From Lentzea albidocapillata subsp. violacea (GTDB lineage: Bacteria; Actinomycetota; Actinomycetes; Mycobacteriales; Pseudonocardiaceae): a stretch of DNA of 64,000 bases. Within the stretch, counting starts at the first letter, position 1; each line of letters starts with the position of its first letter. The notes below the pieces were generated by a model. It saw only the letters and a list, made by a program, of their open reading frames with translations, searched no databases and had not been told where the DNA came from. The position numbers and the translations under genes are program-made. The DNA lies in the NCBI RefSeq assembly GCF_900100275.1, contig NZ_FNET01000009.1:124001-188000 (forward strand). The letters run 5' to 3'. Shown here piece after piece: positions 54,363 to 63,730 of this stretch.

Positions 54363-55127
54363 GTGAATTCAGGAGTGTCTCGCCGGTTTATCGTGACGGC
54401 AGCGCTGGCCGCTGGCCTCGGCCTGGTGGCGGTCGGCTGCAGCGCCGGTCAGGTCACCCAGACCGACACCCAGGTGGCCGCCGTCGACGGTGCGAGCGGC
54501 AACGCCGGCCCGATCGCGGTGCGCAACGCCATGCTCGCCTTCCCCGCGGACGGCAACCGGTACAAGGACGGTGAGGACGTACCGCTGACGTTCGTCATCG
54601 CGAACACCGGGTCCACCCCGGACAAGCTGCTGTCGATCAAGTCCGAGGCCTCCGACGCCGAGGCAGAGGTCGTCGGCTCGAAGGACATCCCGGCGCAGTA
54701 CGCGCTGCGGGCCGAGTACGACGCCTCGAAGGCGCCGGCGAAGACCTCCGCGCCTTCGTCCTCCGCTGCCTCGTCGGTCGCGCCGACCTCGGGTGTTCCG
54801 TCGTCGTCCGGCTCGGTGCCGCCGTCGTCCTCGTCTGGCGCGCCTTCGTCCACCGGCTCGGTGCCGCCGTCCTCGGTTGCGTCGTCCGCCGCGTCCTCGA
54901 CGGGCCGCCCGTCGAACTCCTCCGCCGCGCCGACGGCGGTGGACCCGGATCTTGAGGTGCTGCAGATCCGCTGCACGCTCAAGAACCTGAACCGCGAGGT
55001 CGTGGCGGCCCAGACCATCAAGATCACGTTCCTCTTCGAGAAGGCCGGCTCGCTGACGCTGGAGGTGCCCATGGCGCCGTCCGACCACAAGCGCACGAGC
55101 GAGAACCACGAGTCGGGCGGCCACTAG
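54363..55127 (+). CDS. lpqE: LpqE-like lipoprotein with Ser/Pro-rich linker
   Basis: The 254-aa protein has a lipoprotein signal ending AVGC (Cys near residue 26). A beta-rich domain (ARNAMLAFPADG-like start, VPLTFVIANTG) resembles PCuAC/LpqE copper-chaperone folds. It is interrupted by a 70-residue Ser/Pro/Ala-rich linker (about 128-198). The last domain strands resume at LEVLQIRCTL. Classic Met/His copper ligands are not obvious. It holds the lpqE position beside carD. GTG 54363 has GGAG close by, with GAAGGA further upstream. Confidence 0.75.
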   Translation: MNSGVSRRFIVTAALAAGLGLVAVGCSAGQVTQTDTQVAAVDGASGNAGPIAVRNAMLAFPADGNRYKDGEDVPLTFVIANTGSTPDKLLSIKSEASDAEAEVVGSKDIPAQYALRAEYDASKAPAKTSAPSSSAASSVAPTSGVPSSSGSVPPSSSSGAPSSTGSVPPSSVASSAASSTGRPSNSSAAPTAVDPDLEVLQIRCTLKNLNREVVAAQTIKITFLFEKAGSLTLEVPMAPSDHKRTSENHESGGH

Positions 55128-55134
55128 CCTTCCG

Positions 55135-55184
55135 ACGCACGAAAACGCCGCCTCCTGACATCAGGGGGCGGCGTTTTCGTGCGT
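55135..55184. terminator. Bidirectional terminator between lpqE and the DoxX gene
   Basis: An 18-bp stem (ACGCACGAAAACGCCGCC with its complement) encloses a further CCTGA/TCAGG pairing. It has A- and T-tracts on both sides, suited to ending both convergent transcripts. Confidence 0.88.
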
Positions 55185-55619
55185 TCAGGAGGCCTGCAGC
55201 ATCGGGCGGAACTTGTCGCGGTAGGCCCACGCGAGGCCGATCTCGGCGGCGACCACGAGCAGCGCCATCACCATGCCGCTGGGCTCCAGGAAGACGTGGA
55301 ACAGGAAGATGTTCACGACCATCGGTGCCAGCAGCGCCAGCGCCAGCGGCACGAACCGGCCGACGATCAGCAGGATGCCGGAGAGCAACTGGACGCCGGA
55401 CGCGAGCTGCAACATGTACCCGGTCGCGTAGAGGGCGCCGCTGAAGGCCACACCTTCGGGTGCCATCGTGCTGGGGTCCGGGGCGGGCATGAACATGATG
55501 AAGCCGTTCAGGCCGGTCGTGGCGAAGAGCAGGCCGGTCAGCACGCGGGTGACGACGGTGGCGTAGCGGCCGATGGCGAACTTGCGGGTCTTCGTCGCGG
55601 AAGCGGTTGCGGTGCTCAC
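55185..55619 (-). CDS. DoxX-family membrane protein
   Basis: The 144-aa protein has four transmembrane helices with TRVLTGLLFATTGLNGFIMF, GVQLLSGILLIVGRFVPLAL and a final charged RDKFRPML. DoxX relatives partner with oxidoreductases or redox defence complexes. The exact role here is unknown. GTG 55619 is preceded by GGAGGAC, so the 22-residue upstream extension is rejected. It lies between lpqE and radA, which are adjacent in M. tuberculosis. Confidence 0.85.
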   Translation of the reverse strand: MSTATASATKTRKFAIGRYATVVTRVLTGLLFATTGLNGFIMFMPAPDPSTMAPEGVAFSGALYATGYMLQLASGVQLLSGILLIVGRFVPLALALLAPMVVNIFLFHVFLEPSGMVMALLVVAAEIGLAWAYRDKFRPMLQAS

Positions 55620-55827
55620 TGTGTCCTCCAGGTGTGTCGTGTCCTTCCACTGATGCGTCGAACGGCCCCCGTGCCGGATCGACACAGACCCTCAGAAATC
55701 TTGAGAAGTTTTCCGCGCCCACCCTGACCAGCGATCGCGAGTTCGCGACCGACTTCCCGGCGAACTCGCCGCCGTCTGCGCAGCAGCGGCAAAAATCTTG
55801 TCGTACCCGTGCTCTAACGTTCGGCTC

Positions 55828-57240
55828 GTGGTGAAGACAGCGCGGCCGATCTTCCGTTGTGCCGAGTGCGGGCACGAGGTGGCGAAGTGGTTCGGCCGCT
55901 GCCCCGAGTGCCAGGCCTGGGGCAGCATCGAGGAACGAGGCACCGCGCCGGTGACGCGGGTGGTGGCGGGCGCGCCGTCGTCGGTCGCCCGGCCGATCGG
56001 CGAGGTCGACATCGAGTCGGCGCGGGCGCTCCCGACGGGCGTCAGCGAGTTCGACCGGGTGCTGGGCGGTGGGCTGGTGCCCGGTGCCGTCGTGCTGCTC
56101 GCCGGTGAGCCCGGCGTGGGCAAGTCGACGTTGTTGCTGGAGGCGGCGCACCGGTGGGCCGAGAGCCACGGGCGTTGTCTCTACGTCACGGGTGAGGAGT
56201 CGGCGGGGCAGGTGCGGCTGCGCGCGGAACGCACCGGCAACCTCCACGGCGAGATGTACCTGGCGGCCGAGAGCGAGCTCAGCGCGTTGCTCGGGCAGGT
56301 CGACGAGGTGAAGCCGTCGATGTTGATCGTCGACTCCATCCAGACCATGTCGACGATGAGTGCCCAGGGCGGGCCCGGAGGCGTGACCCAGGTGCGCGCC
56401 GTCGCTTCCGGGCTGATCGCGATGGCCAAGGAACGCGGGCTGCCGATCGTCCTGGTCGGACACGTCACGAAGGACGGATCCGTTGCGGGACCGAGGGTGC
56501 TGGAGCACCTGGTCGACGTCGTCCTGCAGTTCGAGGGTGATCGCCACTCCAGTCTGCGGCTGCTGCGCGGCATCAAGAACCGCTATGGCGCGGCGGACGA
56601 GGTGGGATGCTTCGAGCTGCGCGACGACGGCATCGCGTGCGTGCCGGACCCGTCCGGGTTGTTCCTCACGCGGCGCGACAAGGCCGTCGAGGGCACCTGC
56701 GTCACGGTGATCGTCGAGGGCAAGCGGCCGATGCTCGGCGAGGTGCAGGCGTTGGTGGCGAAGACGAACCTCCCGGCGCCCCGCCGCGCGGTGAGCGGGC
56801 TCGACTCCGCGCGGATCGCCATGGCGCTGGCGGTGCTGGAGAAGCGCGGCAAGGTCAACCTGTTCCAGAAGGACGTCTTCACCGCGACCGTGGGCGGCAT
56901 GCGCCTGGTCGAACCGGCCGCGGACCTCGCCGTGGTGCTGGCGGTGGCGTCGGCGGAACGCGAGATCGCCCTGCCGGCCGACCTGGTGGTGCTCGGCGAG
57001 GTGGGGCTGGCCGGTGAGATCCGGCGCGTGAACGGCGTCGGCAAGCGGCTCAGCGAGGCCGCGCGGCTCGGCTTCAAGAAGGCGCTGGTGCCGCCGGACC
57101 ACGGGCCGCTGCCGGACGGGGTGCGGGCGCTGGTGGCGCACGACCTGGTGTCGGCGCTGGAGGTGCTGGGGCTGAACAGGCGGCACAGCAGCAAGGGCAG
57201 CGAGGCCAAGGGCGACGAGAGCGACACCGACGACGACTGA
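55828..57240 (+). CDS. radA: DNA repair protein RadA
   Basis: RadA is a RecA-like helicase that drives branch migration in recombination repair. The 470-aa protein has the N-terminal zinc finger CAECGHEVAKWFGRCPEC, Walker A GEPGVGKST, the RadA motif KNRYGAADEVGCFE (KNRFG type) and a C-terminal Lon-like domain. GTG 55828 lies 7 nt after TAACGT (55815-55820), so a leaderless mRNA is likely. The diadenylate cyclase gene disA that usually follows radA is absent here. Confidence 0.94.
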   Translation: MVKTARPIFRCAECGHEVAKWFGRCPECQAWGSIEERGTAPVTRVVAGAPSSVARPIGEVDIESARALPTGVSEFDRVLGGGLVPGAVVLLAGEPGVGKSTLLLEAAHRWAESHGRCLYVTGEESAGQVRLRAERTGNLHGEMYLAAESELSALLGQVDEVKPSMLIVDSIQTMSTMSAQGGPGGVTQVRAVASGLIAMAKERGLPIVLVGHVTKDGSVAGPRVLEHLVDVVLQFEGDRHSSLRLLRGIKNRYGAADEVGCFELRDDGIACVPDPSGLFLTRRDKAVEGTCVTVIVEGKRPMLGEVQALVAKTNLPAPRRAVSGLDSARIAMALAVLEKRGKVNLFQKDVFTATVGGMRLVEPAADLAVVLAVASAEREIALPADLVVLGEVGLAGEIRRVNGVGKRLSEAARLGFKKALVPPDHGPLPDGVRALVAHDLVSALEVLGLNRRHSSKGSEAKGDESDTDDD

Positions 57241-57302
57241 GCCCACCGCGCTCACGAGCGGCCGGGCGCGTGCGGCTGCGCAGGCCGTGATCGAATACGC
57301 GG

Positions 57303-57836
57303 GTGTTGGGGAGACACGACAGCGAGATCGGTGAGTTACTGCGGTTCGCAGCGGCCTTGGTGCCCTCGGAGGTGCAGAGCGCCGACCTGCTCGACTACCT
57401 GGACCTCGAGGAGTGGGAGCTGGTCCTCCAGCTGCTGGGGGAGTTCGACGGCCACACCTGGCAGACACCGCGCTACTGGGCCCTGCTGGCCGAGGCGGCG
57501 ACCGAGATGGACCAGGACGACGCCTGGTTCCAGTGGCGGTGCGTGGAGTCGATCCAAGGCGTGCTGCGGGTCGAGCTGACGCTGGCTGTCGCCGCGGAAC
57601 CGTTGCAGGCCAGGGGAGAACGTCCGATGTGGGACGTCACGGGCCAGCACCAGCGGGTGGCCGCGCTGTGGATCGAGTCCAAGCCCGTGCTGGGTCCGGG
57701 TGAACGCGCCACGGCACGGCTGAGGCCGTTCGTGCCGCCGGCGTGGGCGCATCTCATCCGCGGCGACGTGATCACGTTGCTCGGTGGCTCACCGGGCACC
57801 GCGAAGATCATCGAAAAAGTGCCGCCGCGGCCCTGA
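57303..57836 (+). CDS. Hypothetical protein with possible translation-factor-like beta domain
   Basis: The 177-aa protein has an acidic N-terminal helical part (SADLLDYLDLEEWELVLQLL). Its C-terminal half, with RVELTLAVAA, ERATARLRPFVPPAWAHL and GDVITLLGGSPGTAKI, faintly resembles the third domain of elongation-factor-Tu-like proteins. I do not recognise a family with confidence. The GTG at 57303 is the longest start. It occupies the place of disA downstream of radA. Confidence 0.5.
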   Translation: MLGRHDSEIGELLRFAAALVPSEVQSADLLDYLDLEEWELVLQLLGEFDGHTWQTPRYWALLAEAATEMDQDDAWFQWRCVESIQGVLRVELTLAVAAEPLQARGERPMWDVTGQHQRVAALWIESKPVLGPGERATARLRPFVPPAWAHLIRGDVITLLGGSPGTAKIIEKVPPRP

Positions 57837-57854
57837 AAACAGGACCGCGGCGGC
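57821..57854. terminator. Bidirectional hairpin whose stem includes a stop codon
   Basis: GCCGCCGCGG pairs with CCGCGGCGGC, then CCT with AGG, around GAAAAC. The TGA of the 57303 gene lies at the top of the stem and loop. It separates two convergent genes. Confidence 0.7.
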
Positions 57855-57872
57855 GGCGGCAGAACCTCTAAA

Positions 57873-60404
57873 TCACTGCGAAAGCAGCTGGGCGCACCGA
57901 ATCAACCCGAGGTGCGAGTACGCCTGCGGGTGGTTGCCCAGCGAACGCTCGGCGACCGGGTCGTACTCCTCGGGCAGCAGGCCGGTGGGGCCGGCCGCGT
58001 CCACCATCTGCGCGAACAGTTCCTCGGCCTCGTCGCGGCGACCGGTCAGCAGGTACGACTCGATCATCCAGGCGGCGCAGAGATGGAAGCCGCCCTCGTC
58101 GCCCGGCAGGCCGTCGTCGCGGTGGTAGCGGTACACGGTCGAGCCGGACCGCAGCTCCGCCTCGATGGCCGTCACCGTCGACTGGAAGCGCTCGTCGGCC
58201 GGGTCGATCAGACCCGACAGACCCACGAACAGCGAGGCGGCGTCCAGGTCGTCGCCGTCGTAGGCCGTGGTGAAGGACTGGACCTCGTCGTTCCAGCCGT
58301 TCTTGAGCACGTCGTTGGAGATCGTGTCGCGCAGCGGCACCCACGACGGGTCCAGCTCGCGGCCGAACTGCTCGCCGAGCTTGATGGCGCGGTCGATGGT
58401 CAGCCAGCACATGACCTTGGAGTACACGTGGTGGCGCGGCGCGTGCCGCTCCTCCCAGATGCCGTGGTCGGGCTCGTGCCAGCGGCGGGAGACGGCCTCG
58501 GCCATCGCCTGGACCATCGCCCAGTCGGCGTCCGACAACGCACCGCGCGCGGTGGCCAGGTGCACGACCAGGTCGACGACCGGGCCGAACACGTCGAGCT
58601 GCACCTGCTGGTTCGCGAGGTTGCCGACGCGCACGGGACGCGAGCCCGCGTAGCCGGGCAGCGACTCGATGACGGCCTCGGCGCCCAGCTGGGTGCCGTG
58701 CAGCGTGTACAGCGGGTGCAGCCGCTCCGGGCCGGGAATGGTCTCCAGGACGCCGTGCAGCCACAGCAGGAAGCCGTCGGCCTCCGCGTACGAGCCCACC
58801 GACACCAGCGCGGCGGCGGTCATCGCGCCGTCGCGCAGCCAGCAGTAGCGGTAGTCCCAGTTCCGGACGCCGCCGAGCTCCTCGGGCAGTGACGTGGTGG
58901 CCGCCGCCATGATCGAGCCGGAGTCCTTGTGCACCAGGCCGCGCAGCGTCAGTGCCGAACGCAGCACCAGGTCCGTCTGCACGGTCGGCAGGCGAAGGCC
59001 CGCCGCCCAGTCCGACCAGTAGCCCGCGGCGCGGTCACGGCGCACGGACTCGGGCTGGGCGTGCTCGGAGAGGTCGTCGGTGCCGCACCGCAGCTCCAGC
59101 AACACCGGCGCACCCTCGCGCGGCCGGACCACGGCGCGTGCGGTCTCCTGCACGCCGTCCGAGGTGATCTCCCAGTCGACACCGGGGGAACGCAGCACCA
59201 TCGGGTCCGACGTGCCGACGATGCGCAGGCCGTCGCGCTCGCGCAGCAGCCGCACCGGCACCTGCCCGAACTCGGGGCGCGGCGCGAACGTGATCACCGC
59301 GTTGGTCGAGCCGGAGATCCGCCGGACGAGGTCCGTGCGGTGCGAGGCCAGGTCGTGCTCCAGGTAGTCCGACACCAGGAGCCGCGACCAGCGGGTCTCG
59401 ACGATCATCGTGCCCGGCAGGTAGCGCTGGCCCAGCGGCAGCGACCCGTGCTCCGGCTTGATCGAGAAGTGACCCGCGGCGGGGCCGCCGAGCAGGTCCG
59501 CGAAGATCGCCGCGGAGTCCGGCTCGGGGTGGCACAGCCAGTTGACCTTGGCGTCCGGCGTCACGAGAGCCACGGACCGCTCGTTCGCGAGCATGGTCAG
59601 GCGCTCGATCGGCACGGCCTGATCGCCGTGCAGCCACGCGCGGCGCTCCTCCAGGAGGAACGCCAGCACCGTCGCCACGTCGGCGGGATCGGCCACGTAG
59701 TGCTGGGCCAGCGACTCACCGGCACCCACGCGGATGCCGAGGTCCGGGCCGTGCAGGCGTTCGAACGCCTTCTCGTCCGTGACGTCGTCGCCCAGGAAGA
59801 TCGCCGCGGTGGCGCCCACCTGGTGCCGCAGGATGTCGAGGGCGTGGCCCTTGTTGGTCTCGACGACGGCGAGCTCGATGACGGCCTTGCCCTCGGTGAC
59901 CTGCACACCCTCCCAGGTGCACGGGCCGGAGCGGACGGCGTCGAGCACCGCCGCGCCGATGGCCTCGCTCGCCGCACGGCGGACGTGCACGGCGATCGAG
60001 GCGGGCTTCACCTCGAGGTGCACGCCCTCCTGGCCGTCGACGATCTCTTCGAGGTCGGTCTCGATGCGCCGCAGCAACGCCTTGGCGTCGGCGTCCAGCG
60101 CGTGCACGAAACCGACGTCGAACTCGGAGCCGTGCGAGCCCACCAGGTGGACCTCGCCCGGCAGGCGGGAAAGGGTGGCCAGGTCGCGCAGCGCGCGACC
60201 CGAGATCACGGCCGATGTGGTCTCGTGCAGCGACGCGAGTGAACGCAGCGCGTTCACCGACTCCGGGAGCGGGCGGGCCTGCTCCGGGTCGCTCACGATC
60301 GGCGCGAGTGTTCCGTCGTAGTCGCTTGCGACCAGCAGTCGCGGGGTCCTGGCCAGCTGCACGATGGCACGGCGCAGTTCGGCGGGGAGGGCCTCGGCGG
60401 TCAA
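57873..60404 (-). CDS. Fusion of trehalose-6-phosphate phosphatase and GH15 glucoamylase/trehalase-like domain
   Basis: The 843-aa protein joins two enzymes. Residues 1-250 are an OtsB HAD phosphatase with motif I LVASDYDGTLAPI, VISGRALRDL, GSHGSEFDV and GDDVTDEKAF. Residues about 270-840 are a GH15 (alpha/alpha)6 barrel with NWDYRYCWLRDGAMTAAAL (catalytic-site region) and LPEEYDP (candidate catalytic Glu). The TTG at 60404 has GGAGGGG upstream and is preferred to the TTG at 60497, which would overlap otsA by 49 nt. OtsB makes trehalose from OtsA product. The GH15 part may hydrolyse trehalose or glucans. Confidence 0.88.
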   Translation of the reverse strand: MTAEALPAELRRAIVQLARTPRLLVASDYDGTLAPIVSDPEQARPLPESVNALRSLASLHETTSAVISGRALRDLATLSRLPGEVHLVGSHGSEFDVGFVHALDADAKALLRRIETDLEEIVDGQEGVHLEVKPASIAVHVRRAASEAIGAAVLDAVRSGPCTWEGVQVTEGKAVIELAVVETNKGHALDILRHQVGATAAIFLGDDVTDEKAFERLHGPDLGIRVGAGESLAQHYVADPADVATVLAFLLEERRAWLHGDQAVPIERLTMLANERSVALVTPDAKVNWLCHPEPDSAAIFADLLGGPAAGHFSIKPEHGSLPLGQRYLPGTMIVETRWSRLLVSDYLEHDLASHRTDLVRRISGSTNAVITFAPRPEFGQVPVRLLRERDGLRIVGTSDPMVLRSPGVDWEITSDGVQETARAVVRPREGAPVLLELRCGTDDLSEHAQPESVRRDRAAGYWSDWAAGLRLPTVQTDLVLRSALTLRGLVHKDSGSIMAAATTSLPEELGGVRNWDYRYCWLRDGAMTAAALVSVGSYAEADGFLLWLHGVLETIPGPERLHPLYTLHGTQLGAEAVIESLPGYAGSRPVRVGNLANQQVQLDVFGPVVDLVVHLATARGALSDADWAMVQAMAEAVSRRWHEPDHGIWEERHAPRHHVYSKVMCWLTIDRAIKLGEQFGRELDPSWVPLRDTISNDVLKNGWNDEVQSFTTAYDGDDLDAASLFVGLSGLIDPADERFQSTVTAIEAELRSGSTVYRYHRDDGLPGDEGGFHLCAAWMIESYLLTGRRDEAEELFAQMVDAAGPTGLLPEEYDPVAERSLGNHPQAYSHLGLIRCAQLLSQ

Positions 60405-60448
60405 CGCCCCTCCTGGAGCACTCGATGGGTCATGGGATCTGAAAGGAT

Positions 60449-61888
60449 TCAGACCGAGGTCTGCGTGCCCAACGCCTCCAGGAACGACCTTGCCCAACGG
60501 TCAACGTCGTGGGTGAGGACCTGACGGCGCAGCGCGCGCATCCTACGGCGGCCTTCTGCGGGATCGATGTCGAGGGCGGCCTGCAGTGCGTTCTTGACAC
60601 CGTCCAGATCATGGGGGTTCACCAGGAACGCACTGGTCAGTTCTGCGGCAGCGCCGGCGAACTCGCTGAGCACCAGAGCTCCACCAAGATCATATCGGCA
60701 GGCCACGTACTCCTTGCACACGAGGTTCATACCGTCCCGAACGGGCGTGACGACCATGACGTCCGCCGCGCTCATGAACGCGACGAGCTCCTCGCGGTTC
60801 ACCGACTGGTGCAGGTAGTGCACGACGGGCTTGCCGACCCGTCCGAACTCACCGTTGATCCGCCCGACCGACTGCTCGATGTCCTGGCGCATCGTCTTGT
60901 AGTGGTCGACCCGCTCACGACTGGGTGTCGCGAGCTGGATCATCCCGACGTCCTCCGGGTCCACGCGTCCGTCCGCGATCAGCTCGTACAGAGCGCGGAT
61001 CCTGACGTCGATGCCCTTCGTGTAGTCGAGGCGGTCCACACCCAGCAGGATGCGCTTCGGGTTGCCGAGATCCTCTCGAATCTGCCTCGCGCGGGCCTGG
61101 GTGTCCTTGCGCCGGGCCACCGCGTCGAGGCCCGCGCTGTCGATCGAGATGGGGAACGCGCCGACGCGCACGGTGCGGTCGCCGACCTGCACGACACCTG
61201 GCCGGGTCCGGACACCGACGGTGCCGCGGCTGGGCTCCAGGCCGACGAGCCGGCGGGCCAGCCAGAGGAAGTTCTGCGCGCCGCCGGGCCGGTGGAAGCC
61301 CACCAGGTCGGCGCCGAGCAGGCCGCGGATGATCTCCGTACGCCACGGGAGCTGCATGAACAGCTCGACCGGCGGGAACGGGATGTGCAGGAAGAAGCCG
61401 ATCTTGAGGTCGGGCCGCTGCTCGCGCAGCATCGCCGGGACGAGCTGCAGCTGGTAGTCCTGCACCCACACCGTCGCGCCCTGGGCGGCGACCTTCGCGG
61501 TCGCGTCGGCGAACCGCTGGTTGACCTTCACGTAGGCGTTCCACCAGTGCCGATGGAACGCGGGCTGCGCCACGACGTCGTGGTAAAGCGGCCAGAGCGT
61601 GCCGTTGGAGAAGCCCTCGTAGTAGTCCTCGACCTCCTTGGCCGAGAGCTCGACGGGGTGCAGCAGCAGGCCGTCGTCCTCGAACGGCGGCACCTCGGTG
61701 TCCGAGACGCCGGGCCAGCCGACCCAGGCGCCGCTGTGTGAGCGGAGGAACGGTTCGAGCGCGCTCACGAGCCCGCCCGGGCTGTGTTTCCACCGCTCGG
61801 TTCCGTCGGGCAAGCGCTCCAGGTCAACCGGCAGCCGGTTGGCCACGACTACGAATTCCGCCCCGTTCTCGCCAATGTCCATGCTCAC
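60449..61888 (-). CDS. otsA: Trehalose-6-phosphate synthase
   Basis: OtsA makes trehalose 6-phosphate from a nucleotide-activated glucose and glucose 6-phosphate. The 479-aa GT20 enzyme shows [11 protein letters not shown], the GG loop [45 protein letters not shown] and [19 protein letters not shown] 61888 or ATG 61882 starts it. The phosphatase-GH15 fusion lies 44 nt downstream, giving a trehalose operon. Confidence 0.95.
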   Translation of the reverse strand: MSMDIGENGAEFVVVANRLPVDLERLPDGTERWKHSPGGLVSALEPFLRSHSGAWVGWPGVSDTEVPPFEDDGLLLHPVELSAKEVEDYYEGFSNGTLWPLYHDVVAQPAFHRHWWNAYVKVNQRFADATAKVAAQGATVWVQDYQLQLVPAMLREQRPDLKIGFFLHIPFPPVELFMQLPWRTEIIRGLLGADLVGFHRPGGAQNFLWLARRLVGLEPSRGTVGVRTRPGVVQVGDRTVRVGAFPISIDSAGLDAVARRKDTQARARQIREDLGNPKRILLGVDRLDYTKGIDVRIRALYELIADGRVDPEDVGMIQLATPSRERVDHYKTMRQDIEQSVGRINGEFGRVGKPVVHYLHQSVNREELVAFMSAADVMVVTPVRDGMNLVCKEYVACRYDLGGALVLSEFAGAAAELTSAFLVNPHDLDGVKNALQAALDIDPAEGRRRMRALRRQVLTHDVDRWARSFLEALGTQTSV

Positions 61889-61951
61889 GAAAACGAGGCT
61901 AGTGCGGACCCGTGCTCTCGGCGTGTCGTGTAACCCCCGTCACAGCGAGTT

Positions 61952-63379
61952 TCACTCCAAACGACGCTTGCTGGGTTTGAGCGGCCCGGACATACGCGGA
62001 CCTGCGAACTTACGCTCCAAACGCCCCAGTCCGGTACGCACCGGCTGGGCCAGGTACTCGCCGAACACGACACCTCCGGCCAGTGCGAGAGCAATGCCAC
62101 TCGCGAAGACGAGCGTGCTCAAACCGGCCGGATCGCCCTCGGCGGTGAGCTGGAACAGGCCTCGGTAGGTGGTCCAGCCGGGCAGCAGCGGGACCACGCC
62201 GGCCTGGACGACGACGAGCGTCGGGATGCGCAACCGGCGGGTCATCGTGGCGCCGCCGAACCCGGTGATCGCGGCCGCCACGGCGGAACTCAGCAGCGCG
62301 TCGAGGCCGAGACTCGTCATGAGGCCGTACGCGGCCGTGCCGATCGCGCCGGAGATGGCGGCGGCGACGAGCGCGCGTGGCCGTGCGTAACAGGCGAGTG
62401 CGAAGAACGCACTGGTCGCCGCTCCGGCCGCGAACTGCATCGGCACCGCGGAGATCAGGGCGGGCAACGGGTCACTGAGCCGGATGTCCAGTCCGAAGTG
62501 GACGGCCGCGCGGATCGCCAGCGCGACACCGGCGATCAGGCCGGCGCTGAGCAGCACGGTCTCGACCGTGCGGCCCGCGGCGGTGACGTTGTAGCCGGAG
62601 ATCGCGTCCTGCACGGTGCTGACCAGTGCGAGCCCGGACAGCAGCACCACGATGCCGACGGCCACGAGCAGACTCGGCCGCACCGGCAGCAAGCCGGTCG
62701 AGTAGATCGCCAGTGCGGCAGCCGTGCCGAGCGCGCCGCCGACGAGTTGCTGGAAGAAGAACGGCAGGTTGCGGCGGTTGAGGATGCGGCCGACCCGGTC
62801 GACCACCGCCGTGATGACCGCGGCGGTGAGCGCGAGCACGAGCCCGCCGCCCACGAGGAACGCGACCGCGGCCGCCATTCCGCCCCATGCCACGGTGGCG
62901 ATCCAGCGCGGGTACGGGTGCTTGGCGTTCGTGATGTCTTCGAGCCGTGCGTGGGCTTCTTCGATCGGCCCCAGATTGCGCACCAGCTGTTCGACATCGG
63001 CGAGCCGCGTGTAGTCGAGACCGCGCTGCCGGACGACGCGAATCGACGTGATCGGCAACGCCTCCGTGCCGCGATGACACGACACGCTGATCGAGGTGTA
63101 GATCACGTCGACTTCGGTGTGCGGGAGTCCATAGCTCTCGGTGACCGAGAGAATCGTGGCTGTCACATCGGCCGCACCGGCCCCACTGGCCATTTGGACC
63201 TCACCGATCTTGAGGGCGAGATCGAGTACCAGGTGAACCGTGGTGTCATCGGGCAGAGCCGGGCCATGCAGGCTGTTAGTGGAAATCTTGGGCACCTCCG
63301 TCGTGTGATCGTGACAGGGCCTTCGACTGTTGCTGTGTCGTCTGCCACCTCCGATCGGGCGACCCGAAAAGGAGGACAT
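61952..63379 (-). CDS. Threonine/serine exporter family (ThrE type)
   Basis: The protein of about 475 aa has an N-terminal hydrophilic domain (DLALKIGEVQMASGAGAADV, typical of ThrE/YjjP amidohydrolase-like regions). About ten transmembrane helices follow. ThrE exports threonine and serine in Corynebacterium. The start is uncertain: ATG 63379, GTG 63385 or a later codon. AGGAGGG lies rather far upstream. Trehalose genes follow with a 63-bp gap on the same strand. Confidence 0.85.
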   Translation of the reverse strand: MSSFSGRPIGGGRRHSNSRRPCHDHTTEVPKISTNSLHGPALPDDTTVHLVLDLALKIGEVQMASGAGAADVTATILSVTESYGLPHTEVDVIYTSISVSCHRGTEALPITSIRVVRQRGLDYTRLADVEQLVRNLGPIEEAHARLEDITNAKHPYPRWIATVAWGGMAAAVAFLVGGGLVLALTAAVITAVVDRVGRILNRRNLPFFFQQLVGGALGTAAALAIYSTGLLPVRPSLLVAVGIVVLLSGLALVSTVQDAISGYNVTAAGRTVETVLLSAGLIAGVALAIRAAVHFGLDIRLSDPLPALISAVPMQFAAGAATSAFFALACYARPRALVAAAISGAIGTAAYGLMTSLGLDALLSSAVAAAITGFGGATMTRRLRIPTLVVVQAGVVPLLPGWTTYRGLFQLTAEGDPAGLSTLVFASGIALALAGGVVFGEYLAQPVRTGLGRLERKFAGPRMSGPLKPSKRRLE

Positions 63380-63554
63380 GATCACTGTCTGTTGGTTACC
63401 CTCCTGACCTGGTCAAGGCGGTCATCGCGACGCACTGATCCACTCGGTTGGTTGGTCTGACTCCTGTCGGAGCAATCCGATCACACTGAGAGCAGACCGT
63501 TCGCCGCAGGTAGCACCCGCAACGGGCGCTTACGATGTTCGCGAACACTGGCCG

Positions 63555-63627
63555 GCCGGCGTAGCTCAATTGGCAGAGCACTCGCCTTGTAAGCGAAAGG
63601 TTAGGGGTTCGATTCCCCTCGCCGGCT
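63555..63627 (+). tRNA. tRNA-Thr (anticodon UGU)
   Basis: The 73-nt cloverleaf has acceptor arms GCCGGCG/CGCCGGC, a D arm GCTC/GAGC, anticodon loop CTTGTAA with anticodon TGT, a 5-nt variable loop, and T-arm AGGGG-TTCGATT-CCCCT. The first anticodon-stem pair is C-A. CCA is not encoded. It is a likely integration site for the downstream integrase-bearing element. Confidence 0.95.
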
Positions 63628-63633
63628 CAACTC

Positions 63634-63668
63634 GCTCCCTGACCAGCAACGACGGTTGGTCAGGGAGC
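63634..63668 (+). terminator. Hairpin just downstream of tRNA-Thr
   Basis: GCTCCCTGACCA pairs with TGGTCAGGGAGC, a 12-bp stem with an 11-nt loop 6 nt past the tRNA end. It may terminate the tRNA transcript or be part of an attachment site. Confidence 0.7.
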
Positions 63669-63730
63669 ACTCTCGCTCAAGGTGCTTCCAAGCACAGCGC
63701 TCAGTGACACTCCGCTTGGAGGGTTTGAGC

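Noticed and set aside
60405-60497. Longer start of the OtsB-GH15 fusion at TTG 60497
   Set aside because: It would overlap otsA by 49 nt and has no ribosome site, while TTG 60404 has GGAGGGG and starts at the family N-terminus.
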